A stretch of DNA of 64,000 nt from Rhizobium sp. L43 (GTDB lineage Bacteria > Pseudomonadota > Alphaproteobacteria > Rhizobiales > Rhizobiaceae). The DNA lies in NCBI RefSeq assembly GCF_002531725.1, contig NZ_NWSQ01000005.1, positions 124,001 to 188,000 of the forward strand, in the 5' to 3' direction. Below the pieces are notes generated by a model that saw nothing but the letters and a program-made list of their open reading frames with translations, was not told the DNA's origin and searched no databases. Positions 20,001-27,366 of this stretch are shown in pieces. Both the position numbers and the translations under genes were made by a program. Positions within the stretch are counted from its first letter, which is position 1; every line of letters begins with the position of its first letter.

Positions 20001-20486
20001 GTGTGCTGTGAGCGCCGAGAAGTCGTTCGGCGTGATCAGGCGCCTGACCTCGGGTGGGTAGCAATTTCCACCGCCGATGTAGTCTCGAAAGGTGGCGCGC
20101 GCCTGGGCGTTAGCCAGCACATAGAACGTTGGCGTGAGAGTTCTGAGATCCAGCTCGATGAAGATGAAGAAGTCGGCGTTGCCCTTTGTGGTCATATTCA
20201 CTGGCCAGCGGGTGATGTCCTGCGCTGGGCTTGTTCGGAATTGCCTGGTCTTCACCTCGATTGATTTAGCCACGCCATCGATAACTATGATGACGTCGTG
20301 ACCGGGTGCGCCTTCGGGGCTGATGTATGCTGCGTGTCCGAGGCTGTTCAGCTTTGCTACGGTAAGCAGTTCGCCGAGTGTTCCGGCCTGTAGCCTCGAA
20401 AGTAGAGTTAGCATGCCGTGAAGTTCCTCCTGTTCCTGACTCAGACCGAACGAAACGCCCGGAACCTGCGCGATATCAAACGACAT
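19914..20486 (-). CDS. PD-(D/E)XK nuclease-like protein
   Basis: The 190-residue protein is not assigned to a named family. GTLGELLTVAKLNSLG, then GAPGHDVIIVIDG and SIEVKTRQFR fit the restriction-endonuclease fold (helix Glu, strand Asp, E-x-K). The C-terminal 25 residues are read from sequence that is also the integrase relic on the other strand, so the true end may have been changed by insertion. The gene is bracketed by the two homologous integrase-start segments (19861-20000 and 20542-20678), so it may be cargo caught between two insertion events. Confidence 0.6.
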   Translation of the reverse strand: MSFDIAQVPGVSFGLSQEQEELHGMLTLLSRLQAGTLGELLTVAKLNSLGHAAYISPEGAPGHDVIIVIDGVAKSIEVKTRQFRTSPAQDITRWPVNMTTKGNADFFIFIELDLRTLTPTFYVLANAQARATFRDYIGGGNCYPPEVRRLITPNDFSALTAHHHDALGLLAASELSDHPHVISIDGEDHE

Positions 20487-20635
20487 CGGCTTCGAAGGAG
20501 CAAGAGCCCATCAATACCCGCGAGATCGATCTCGAACGGCAGTTAATCGCCCGCCTCTTCGCGTGCCGGAATGATCCTTGGCACCCTTTGCGGGGCATCC
20601 TACGCATTGATCGACGACATCAAACGAGGAACGAA

Positions 20636-21628
20636 ATGGCGACGATCAGAAAACTTAGAGGCCGTTGGCAAGCACAGGTGCGGCGACGCGGTATGAAGCC
20701 TCGGGCAAAAAGCTTTGATAGCAAGTCAGAAGCCGACAAGTGGGCACGCGAGCTAGAAAGCCAGGTCGATCGCTTCGGTGTTGCACCTGACACCAAGATC
20801 CTGGAAACCACAACGCTGGGCGACTTACTCAAACGTTACAAGATCGAAGTATCACCCACCAAACGCGGATGCGTCCAGGAGATCCAGCGCATTGACGTGC
20901 TAGAGCGTCACGAGATTGCGCACAGGACACTTGTCGGCCTTTCACAGCCGGATATTGCATCGTTTCGCGACGAGCGTCTTAGCAGCGTAGCTCCATCTAC
21001 TGCGGTTCGCGAAATGGCGATCCTTAGTCACGTCATCGAAGTCGCGATGCGAGACTGGGGCTTTCCTCTCAGCCGCAACGTGGTCAAGCTTGTTCGACGA
21101 CCCATCATTCGGAACGAGCGCAAGCGCCGCTTGGAAGGTGACGAAGAGCAGCGCCTCCTCGACGGGTGCGACAGTGGCAAGATCGCGTTTATGAAGACCT
21201 TGCTTATCGTCGCCATTGAGACCGGGATGCGCCGTAGCGAGATCCTCGGTTTGAAATGGAATGACGTCTCTCATAACCGCCGCGTCATCACGCTGGAAAT
21301 TACGAAGAACGGGTCCGGTCGCGAGGTGCCGATGACGCAGCGTGCGTTCGATGCGCTTTCCTGGTGGAAGGAAAATGCGCCCGTAGATGAAGCTACGATC
21401 TTTCCTATCGCCCCCGGTTCTTTTGAACAGGTTTGGCGACGTCTTCTGAAGCGTGCAAATATCGTGGGACTGAGGTTTCACGATCTTCGCCATGAAGGGG
21501 TCAGCCGTTTATTCGAGCGAGGGCTGAATGTGATCGAAGTCAGTAGCATCTCGGGACACAAAGAGCTTAGAATGCTGAAGCGATATACACACCTGAGCGC
21601 TGATAACCTGGTGGCCCGCCTTTCCTGA
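20636..21628 (+). CDS. Tyrosine-type site-specific integrase
   Basis: The 330-residue recombinase has an N-terminal arm-binding segment (MATIRKLRGRWQAQVRRRG), a SAM-like core-binding domain and the catalytic domain. The catalytic residues are Arg in ETGMRRSEILGL, HDLRHEG (His/Arg), GHKELRM (His) and Tyr in KRYTHLS. ATG at 20636 follows AACGAGGA. The frame is open upstream to 20378, but that part is unlikely to be coding. It probably recombines at the tRNA-Ser-associated repeat. It lies centrally in the island instead of next to an att site. Confidence 0.93.
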   Translation: MATIRKLRGRWQAQVRRRGMKPRAKSFDSKSEADKWARELESQVDRFGVAPDTKILETTTLGDLLKRYKIEVSPTKRGCVQEIQRIDVLERHEIAHRTLVGLSQPDIASFRDERLSSVAPSTAVREMAILSHVIEVAMRDWGFPLSRNVVKLVRRPIIRNERKRRLEGDEEQRLLDGCDSGKIAFMKTLLIVAIETGMRRSEILGLKWNDVSHNRRVITLEITKNGSGREVPMTQRAFDALSWWKENAPVDEATIFPIAPGSFEQVWRRLLKRANIVGLRFHDLRHEGVSRLFERGLNVIEVSSISGHKELRMLKRYTHLSADNLVARLS

Positions 21629-21722
21629 AAGCAACCCACTGCTCAGTCAGCCGCGATCGAAGTCCTAGAAAATAGCGTTCACGCTTTACATGATGCTGCC
21701 CGCTGGCTGAGCAATTCGGTGC

Positions 21723-21944
21723 TTGAACTACCCATCCTCCAGGCTTGTCGATCTCGACCTCGATTGTCAGGCCGCCCTAGAGGGCACCTTCGACCAGGTG
21801 CTGCTGCTTGCTGCGCAATACGGCTGGAACCGCACAGAGACAGCCGCAGCCTTCCAAGAGCTCGCCTTCAACCGGCTGGCCCAGGAGGAAGAGGACCGCC
21901 TGGTCACGCTCTCCATAGAGCAGCTGAGCCACTCCAAGCACTAG
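21723..21944 (+). CDS. Small conserved hypothetical protein
   Basis: The predicted 73-residue acidic protein contains GTFDQVLLLAAQYGWNRTETAAAFQELAFNRL. This resembles a recurring small rhizobial protein type with a W-x-x-x-E-T-x-x-A-L-x-E-L-A pattern. No function is known. The only start is TTG at 21723, without a strong ribosome-binding site, so the gene may be truncated at its 5' end. Its stop overlaps that of the convergent next gene by 4 bases. Confidence 0.5.
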   Translation: MNYPSSRLVDLDLDCQAALEGTFDQVLLLAAQYGWNRTETAAAFQELAFNRLAQEEEDRLVTLSIEQLSHSKH

Positions 21945-22306
21945 TCACGGCAAGGAAAGGTATCAGCCAAGGCTTCGGCCATGATCCATCCATAGGAGCC
22001 CATTTCCTGCTTGGCGAGATCAGGGTTCTTCTCGACGTAGCCTCGCAGGATTCTGACATACTGATCGCCGGTGACAGCCAGACGCCGAGGCGGGCAATAG
22101 AGCGTCGGTCGCTTGGTTCCCTCCATAACGAGGTTCGCGCCTTCTATCCCCTTCCCGGCGCCCACGATCGCCGAAAACCATCTAGGCTCATCGGCATGAT
22201 CCAGCATATCGCCGACCGTGAACTCGACCTTCTTCTCCTTGCTCAAGGCAGGACCACCGGGCAGGCATAAGAGCCCAGCACACACTAACAGCCATGTCGA
22301 TCGCAC
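21941..22306 (-). CDS. Secreted Rap1a/Tai-like protein
   Basis: The 121-residue protein has a signal peptide (LLVCAGLLCLPGGPALS). The mature part has LYCPPRRLAVTGDQYVRILRGYVEKNPDLAKQ and a final cysteine (FPCRD), matching the small periplasmic Rap1a/Tai fold. The two cysteines probably form a disulfide. Some family members are immunity proteins to type VI effectors, but no effector gene is seen nearby, so that role is not supported here. The start appears to be GTG at 22304-22306. Confidence 0.6.
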   Translation of the reverse strand: MRSTWLLVCAGLLCLPGGPALSKEKKVEFTVGDMLDHADEPRWFSAIVGAGKGIEGANLVMEGTKRPTLYCPPRRLAVTGDQYVRILRGYVEKNPDLAKQEMGSYGWIMAEALADTFPCRD

Positions 22307-22336
22307 TAACTACCTCCCTGTGATTGCAGGTCCACA

Positions 22337-22520
22337 TGTTGACAGGCCCGGTCCACTGTCAACACGGCCACCCGGAATCCACCTTTTGGCGTCAACCAAT
22401 GTTGACAGCATTTCAGCCCATTTTGTCTAATGACCATCCTCACAAGGCTTTGATGTTGACGTAAGTTAACGCTACGTTGACACGGAAACCCCGATTTCAC
22501 GTTTTCCCTTTCTGTCAACA
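22337..22520. repeat. Cluster of GTTGAC/GTCAAC sites (TGTTGACA-like octamers)
   Basis: Within 184 bases there are at least six GTTGAC hexamers in both orientations: TGTTGACA at 22337, TGTCAACA at 22357, GTCAAC at 22391, TGTTGACA at 22400, GTTGAC at 22455 and 22476, and TGTCAACA at 22513. A variant GTTAAC is near 22465. The density is far above chance. The arrangement resembles operator or iteron arrays, but no cognate protein can be named. Confidence 0.6.
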
Positions 22521-23438
22521 TGGCCAGGCAAGCCGTGCTCACGTATCGAGCGAGGCTGGCGCGCGACGGCTCGAGCCGTATGTGCTCGATGATGCTCGTC
22601 CGATCGATCGAGCCTTGATCGAGACGGGTTGTGCCCCCTCCAAAGCACGCGCTCACAACCCCGTTCTCGTAGATCTTCGGCTACCCAGTGGAAGAAACAT
22701 AGTTGAGCAGATGTCCGTCGAGCGCTCAACACGATACGACTTGGAACGACCGACGAGTGAGCGCACGTGAGGTTTGATTGCCTCGTCCTCCTCGACTGCT
22801 GTGCTCTCTGAGACACGGCACGGGGACAATTGGCACCTTGGTCAAAGCCGCGCCGCTTTGGAAGAAGCGCGCCGCGCCCGTGCTTTTGGGTCGAATAACA
22901 CGGGAGACTACCGATGCCAGGCACGGTCGAGATAGGCCAAGCACATGCGGCCAGACGATGAGAGACCGGGCGACGAGCGAACGAGAGCCCGGCAGTCGCA
23001 TAGCCGGTCGCTGGCTGCAACGATCGTTTCCCAATAGAGCAACTCGCGACAGACTCACGAAGCGCGCCGGTGACGATCCTCGAGTCAACCTGAGCACGCG
23101 GGCACCGTCTTGTCGCCGAGAAGGACTTTGACACCGAACGGGGTGGTTTAGAGTCAGCAAGAGAAAACGAAAATCAAGCCGGAGAGAGTTTGAATTCATC
23201 GGACGCCGGAGGCGGCCGGCAAGCCCGAAGGGCGCGCAGGCGAGCGAAGCGAGCGTGACCTGCTTCTTCGTGTCCGAAATTCGGTCGTTGTTTCTTCATG
23301 TAAGAGATTACTAAAAGATAATATGTAAGTAATAGCACATATGGGAAAACAGCAAGTTTTCGGACGAATGCCTTCGATCACAAAATCACGCATCCGGACC
23401 TCAAGCTGACTATTCATTCTTCAGAACAGCTAGAAAGG
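22521..23438. other. About 0.9 kb without a credible gene
   Basis: Several frames are open here on both strands, but none has natural composition, a ribosome-binding site or recognisable motifs. All are Arg/Ser/Pro-rich as expected for shadow frames. GC is higher than in neighbouring island genes up to about 23270. The stretch then turns AT-rich (23280-23340) before the next gene. It may be a decayed gene or a regulatory or transfer region linked to the GTTGAC cluster. Confidence 0.5.
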
Positions 23439-24044
23439 ATGTTGACCTTGAATTACCTGACCTCAACGGAATCCGACGACGATCGTGATCAAAAGATCCA
23501 GCTCAATCTGATCGCCTATTACAGCGATGAACCAGGCGACGGTGGTGAAATTCGTTCACCGACGACCAATATCTCAGTTCTCGACGAACTCCTCGCTTCG
23601 ATCGATGAGGATTCTTTGGAGCCCATCGAACGCAGGTGCCCTCCGATGTCCGAAAGACTTCGAGAGAAAATTGCGGATAAGCTGCTGGAGATCGAGCAAT
23701 ATCGCAAGGACAATCGGGAGTCATACCTTGAAGCCAGGCGAAGGCAGGCTCGGCAGGATTACGCCAATGAGCGAGCTGCCGACGGACGACGTGTGCGTCC
23801 CTACCGGCGACATCCAGAACTTGCAGGAGAAAGCTCGTTCGACCGTGAGCTGCGTCTTCACAGGGAGGGTAGTCGTCGGCGCGCTGGGAAAGACGAGACC
23901 AACACTCGCTGTTATCTCCACTTGGCTGGCATGACTGAGGAGGAGAAGAAGGACCGCAAGCGTCAGCAGGACGCCGAATCAAAGAAGCGTCAACGTGCTA
24001 CGAAGAAGGCTCTGCAGAGAGTCGCTGAGGTCGCGGCACAATGA
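23439..24044 (+). CDS. Hypothetical, highly charged protein
   Basis: The 201-residue protein is not recognised. It has an acidic N-terminal third (SIDEDSLEPIERRCPPMSERLREK) and a very basic, probably helical C-terminal half rich in Arg, Lys, Glu and Gln (KKDRKRQQDAESKKRQRATKK), suggesting nucleic-acid contact. ATG at 23439 follows AGAAAGG. Its stop overlaps the start of the next gene by 4 bases, so the two are coupled. Confidence 0.6.
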   Translation: MLTLNYLTSTESDDDRDQKIQLNLIAYYSDEPGDGGEIRSPTTNISVLDELLASIDEDSLEPIERRCPPMSERLREKIADKLLEIEQYRKDNRESYLEARRRQARQDYANERAADGRRVRPYRRHPELAGESSFDRELRLHREGSRRRAGKDETNTRCYLHLAGMTEEEKKDRKRQQDAESKKRQRATKKALQRVAEVAAQ

Positions 24045-24265
24045 ACACGGCATTCGACGAAAGCTACATCTACTACCGGATCGGCGACGACGGCGAATGG
24101 GAGCAGTGTCGGACGACTGAGCTGCCGCCTCACCGGGCTGCCTGTCAGGCAGTGGACATGATTGCTGACGCTTTTGAACGAACCAAGGACATGTCGCCGG
24201 CTGAGCGCGAGATCGAGCTCGAACGGGTGCTTGAGTTAGTCGATCAGGTTAGCGCTTCGGTTTAG
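24041..24265 (+). CDS. Hypothetical small acidic protein
   Basis: This 74-residue protein is strongly acidic (MNTAFDESYIYYRIGDDGEWEQ..., ending AEREIELERVLELVDQ). It is translationally coupled (ATGA) to the basic protein upstream. A basic protein followed by an acidic partner invites the idea of a complex, but nothing in the sequence proves it. No family is recognised. Confidence 0.6.
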   Translation: MNTAFDESYIYYRIGDDGEWEQCRTTELPPHRAACQAVDMIADAFERTKDMSPAEREIELERVLELVDQVSASV

Positions 24266-24499
24266 CCGTTCATCTTTTCCCATCACTTCTTCGTCGGGGA
24301 GGCGCTTGTCGCTGGCGCCCTCCGCTGCCTGTGCTTTGTCCAACGGAGTGAGCGCCGCGATGACGATCAAGGCGATCAGGTTGAATAGGAAGCCGAGGAC
24401 GAACCAGCCCAAGACGTCGCGACCTTTATTCGATGCGACGATGGCGCATGCGCCGCCGAAAATGACGCCGACGAGTCCAATGATCAGCAGCAATTTCAT
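24236..24499 (-). CDS. Small inner-membrane protein
   Basis: The 87-residue protein has two transmembrane helices (LLLIIGLVGVIFGGACAIVA and LGWFVLGFLFNLIALIVIAA) joined by SNKGRDV, then a charged cytosolic tail. This layout is common in small proteins of phage and islands, some of which block superinfection. The 3' end overlaps the convergent hypothetical gene by 30 bases. Confidence 0.6.
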   Translation of the reverse strand: MKLLLIIGLVGVIFGGACAIVASNKGRDVLGWFVLGFLFNLIALIVIAALTPLDKAQAAEGASDKRLPDEEVMGKDERLNRSANLID

Positions 24500-24693
24500 T
24501 TCTCCCTAACACGCACGCGTCGATGACCCGAGGGAACGAAAGGGAACCATTTCGCTCTGTCGGGCTTAAATTTGCACCGAACCGGAAGTCCTTGAAACCT
24601 AAGGATGTGACCCGCTCGGCTATCGGTCGTAACGTCTATCGGACAAAGGTTCCTTTATGTCAATGGCTTAGTGCCAATCGAAGGATAAGCCGT

Positions 24694-25260
24694 ATGAAAC
24701 TCGTCGGATATGCTCGCGTCTCTACCATTGAGCAGAATCTCGATTTACAGGTTGCGGCTTTAAAGGCTGCGGGCTGTTCTGAGATCTTCACCGATCACGG
24801 ACTATCTGGTGTTGACTTTCAACGTCCTGGTCTCAGGAAAGCGCTTCGACAGCTGAGGGCTGGTGATATGCTCGCCGTATGGCGGCTAGATCGACTTGGA
24901 CGCTCATTGGTCGATCTCATCCAAACTGTGAACGGGCTGTCGAAGCGGGGCTGTGACTTCCGATCGCTGACAGAGAGCATCGATACGTCATCATCGGGCG
25001 GACGGCTGGTTTTCCATATGATGGCCGCGATGGCGGAATTCGAAAGAGCCATCATCAGCGAGCGCACCAAGGCAGGGATGGAAGCTGCCAGATCGCGAGG
25101 ATCTCGCATTGGACGCCGTCCGTCGATGACTGACGCGCAAACCGGTGATGCTCGGCGCGCTGTCGAAATCGACCTGGAGCCGATCTCTGAAGTGGCGGCA
25201 CGATACAAAGTCCATCCGAAAACCCTGGCTCGCATTTTGCGGGAAGTCCGGATTGAATAG
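24694..25260 (+). CDS. Serine recombinase (resolvase/invertase family)
   Basis: The 188-residue protein has the catalytic serine in VGYARVSTIEQNLDLQ, the conserved LDRLGRSLVDL and the long E-helix MMAAMAEFERAIISERTKAGMEAAR. A C-terminal helix-turn-helix follows (SEVAARYKVHPKTLARILREV). The size fits Tn3-type resolvases or invertases. ATG at 24694 is chosen; upstream in-frame codons to 24523 lack family similarity. No transposase or obvious res site is beside it, so it may resolve island multimers or be a relic of a transposon. Confidence 0.93.
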   Translation: MKLVGYARVSTIEQNLDLQVAALKAAGCSEIFTDHGLSGVDFQRPGLRKALRQLRAGDMLAVWRLDRLGRSLVDLIQTVNGLSKRGCDFRSLTESIDTSSSGGRLVFHMMAAMAEFERAIISERTKAGMEAARSRGSRIGRRPSMTDAQTGDARRAVEIDLEPISEVAARYKVHPKTLARILREVRIE

Positions 25261-25423
25261 CATCGTCAGCTAGATGGCCAGGTAGCCTCTCTGGCGCGTT
25301 TGGCACATCGAGAGCTGCGAAGACGTCGGGAGGCGCCGAGCTAGGACGGTCCTGATCATCACCAGGGCTGAACGCGATTTATAGGTCATTCGGCGCTGGC
25401 CCCGCACTTCCTTTAGTGTGGTG

Positions 25424-26272
25424 TTAGAAAAATAAATCACGCTCGGCATCTGTGATACGGTCAGCGGCATAGTCTATGTATTGGCTATTTACTTCGAAAC
25501 CGATCGCAAACCGTCCCTGCCTTACACTCGACACAGCCGTGGTTCCTGATCCCATAAATGGGTCAAGGATAAGGTCGGAAGAATTCGAAAACCCTTTCAC
25601 AATCCGATCGATCAGATCCAGGGGGAACTGCGCCGGATGTGGTGCTCGCTCGGAGGATGAGCGATTTTTCCCAGAGGTAACCTTCGCGATTGTCCATACA
25701 TCCGACGGGTTCTTACCAATAGAATTACACCGAAGCTTTCCATTTTTCTTTTGGTTCGGATATTTAACATCTGGATCGCGAATGTCATCCAAGTTGAAAG
25801 TGTAGTTGTCAGGATCCTTGACATACCAAAGAAACTTTTCGTTTCTGGGGGAGAGAAACTTCTTCGCGGAGACGCCGGCCCCATAGTTCCACACCACTTC
25901 CTGCATTAGAAAGAATGGCGTTTTATCCCAAAGCAGGTAGGGAAGAGGGACCGCCTTTCCTCGACCTTCGATCTTGTTATACCCAAGATTAAGCCAGAAC
26001 GCTCCATTGATGTTGGTGAGCCTGTAGATCTCATTCAGCCAGGTGGTGCACCAGGAAATATAATCCTCACCTGGAACTACATCTTCGTATTCTTTGCCGA
26101 TGTTGTATGGCGGACTCGTCACACATAGATCAAATTGGCTTGTTTCGAACGCAGAAAAGGCTTCCAGACAATCGATCTTAAAGACGGCAAAGCGGTTCCC
26201 GCGCGCATGAGGAGTTCCCAGACGCGCCACCACTCTTTCAAAACGTTCTTTTCCGTCATCTCTCGCGAGCAT
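25424..26272 (-). CDS. Beta-class DNA methyltransferase (N4-C or N6-A), partner of ScaI-like nuclease
   Basis: The 282-residue methyltransferase has the catalytic motif IV first (LCVTSPPYNIGKEY, near residue 50) and the SAM motif last (LILDPFMGSGTTAVSS, near residue 240), the beta-class order. SPPY is typical of N4-cytosine enzymes but also occurs in adenine enzymes. The start at 26272 follows GAGG at good spacing. It is divergent from the ScaI-like endonuclease with 135 bases between, the layout of a type II restriction-modification pair. Its base-sparing AT-rich codon use marks it as acquired. Confidence 0.9.
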   Translation of the reverse strand: MLARDDGKERFERVVARLGTPHARGNRFAVFKIDCLEAFSAFETSQFDLCVTSPPYNIGKEYEDVVPGEDYISWCTTWLNEIYRLTNINGAFWLNLGYNKIEGRGKAVPLPYLLWDKTPFFLMQEVVWNYGAGVSAKKFLSPRNEKFLWYVKDPDNYTFNLDDIRDPDVKYPNQKKNGKLRCNSIGKNPSDVWTIAKVTSGKNRSSSERAPHPAQFPLDLIDRIVKGFSNSSDLILDPFMGSGTTAVSSVRQGRFAIGFEVNSQYIDYAADRITDAERDLFF

Positions 26273-26407
26273 TCTGCCTACCTCGAATCATTTTCTCTGA
26301 TTCTAGGACACCTGAAGCGCCGCCTGAATTTTTTTTTGAGACTCTGCTGGTCCTTCACAGAAAATCGTGATCCGAAGCTGCCTGAGAAGCAACTTTGGGG
26401 TGATTCG

Positions 26408-27160
26408 ATGTCGGGGCCTTATGAAAATGTTCCAGAAAGTGATTGGCTGAGCGTGACTGATAAATTGCTTGCTGAGCATCCTCTCAAGCTCTCGGATATT
26501 TTGGCTATCAGTCTGCACGCCTGGAGCTCTCTCTGGTCGACTAGTATCGGAACCGGCACCGATGCTATTGAATTGCGCCATTTGCCAATGCAGGCCACCG
26601 TAGTTGGCTACTTCTTTGAAAAGCTCTTCGCCAAACGCCTTTCGGATATCACAAATGGACAGTGGCGGAGCGGCCATGGCGGGGAGAAAGATCTTGTTTG
26701 CGAACAAAACCCAGCGCAATCCATAGAGATTAAAGCATCAGGACAATTAGGCCTTAAGATATTCGGGAATCGAAGTTACGGGCAGGAACTTCAGGCAGGC
26801 AGCACGGGGAAGAAAGAGAAGTCGGGATATTACATCACCGTAAATTTCTACGGTATGACGATGTGTTTGATCCGCTTCGGTTGGATCGATGCTGGAGATT
26901 GGAAACCCCAACTTGCACCTACGGGTCAGATGGCGGGGTTAGAGCAGGCAGTCTATGATAGCAAGCTTATCCCCATCAAAGGCGACTACACGCTGGCCGG
27001 CCCAGCTCAACTCCTCAATGGCGTTGGCGCAAAGAAAGCGGAAGGTTTGCGGGATCAAGGGATCATGACAATCAAACAGATCTTGGATCTTGGCCACGGG
27101 TTGAACGACCTCAAAACCTTGAACGCGGCGCGACTTTTCAAGGCTACCTACGCCGAATGA
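26408..27160 (+). CDS. ScaI-like type II restriction endonuclease with C-terminal helix-hairpin-helix
   Basis: The 250-residue protein shows the ScaI-family pattern: GQWRSGHGGEKDLVCE, then SIEIKASGQLG (E-x-K catalytic strand), IFGNRSYGQE, GYYITVNFYG and IRFGWIDAGDWKPQLAPTGQ. The last 50 residues (LLNGVGAKKAEGLRDQGIMTIKQIL) form a helix-hairpin-helix DNA-binding unit. ATG at 26408 is preceded by a weak GGGG. If it has ScaI specificity the target would be AGTACT, but that is untested. It is divergent from its methyltransferase and next to the right tRNA-Ser copy. Confidence 0.8.
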   Translation: MSGPYENVPESDWLSVTDKLLAEHPLKLSDILAISLHAWSSLWSTSIGTGTDAIELRHLPMQATVVGYFFEKLFAKRLSDITNGQWRSGHGGEKDLVCEQNPAQSIEIKASGQLGLKIFGNRSYGQELQAGSTGKKEKSGYYITVNFYGMTMCLIRFGWIDAGDWKPQLAPTGQMAGLEQAVYDSKLIPIKGDYTLAGPAQLLNGVGAKKAEGLRDQGIMTIKQILDLGHGLNDLKTLNAARLFKATYAE

Positions 27161-27200
27161 AATGGCACGCCGAAGGCGCACTTGCGCACGGCCATTTGCC

Positions 27201-27336
27201 CGTTATGAGAACGCCCGCGCCGAACAAGCGCCGACCTGACCGCGGAGAGGTGGCAGAGTGGTCGAATGCACCGCACTCGAAATGCGGCATACCTGCAAGG
27301 GTATCGTGGGTTCAAATCCCACCCTCTCCGCCATAA
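27201..27336 (+). repeat. Island-flanking direct repeat, right copy (136 bp, includes tRNA-Ser)
   Basis: This is the second copy of the block at 14821-14956, with one mismatch. It marks the right limit of the island. Sequence after 27336 is the normal chromosomal neighbour. Confidence 0.92.
27244..27333 (+). tRNA. tRNA-Ser (anticodon CGA), right copy
   Basis: This gene is identical to the left tRNA-Ser over all 90 nt, including the encoded CCA. Its -10 box (TATGAG) is retained in the duplicated block, and a -35-like TTGCGC (27182-27187) comes from island sequence, so it may be transcribed too. Confidence 0.97.
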
Positions 27337-27366
27337 GCTTCATTGTCCATGCCGAAGACCTACGAG

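Larger units (their letters stand above)
14821..27336. mobile_element. 12.4-kb genomic island at tRNA-Ser(CGA)
   Basis: A 12,380-base unit lies between the 136-bp direct repeats. It carries a tyrosine integrase (20636-21628), a serine resolvase (24694-25260), a relic of a second integrase start (19861-20000) and mainly nuclease or defence-like cargo. Codon use is less GC-biased than in the flanks, with frequent ATA, TTA, AGA and A/T third positions. The integrase is central rather than next to the tRNA, so the island may have been built by more than one insertion. Confidence 0.85.

Noticed and set aside
20378..20635. N-terminal extension of the integrase frame
   Set aside because: The family start MATIRKLRG with AACGAGGA before it fits 20636. 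The extension overlaps the opposite-strand gene and has no similarity.
21941..22306. Reading the Rap1a/Tai-like gene as a type VI immunity gene
   Set aside because: No effector or type VI secretion gene is present nearby, so only the fold is reported.
22337..22520. Calling the GTTGAC cluster a plasmid replication origin or CRISPR array
   Set aside because: No replication initiator is near, spacing is irregular, and repeats are only 6-8 bases.
22472..23199. Overlapping open frames on both strands in the 22.5-23.2 kb block
   Set aside because: Arg/Ser/Pro-rich, no motif or start signal, mutually overlapping; treated as noncoding.
24694..25260. Treating the resolvase as part of a Tn3 transposon
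   Set aside because: No transposase, res site or terminal inverted repeats could be seen around it.
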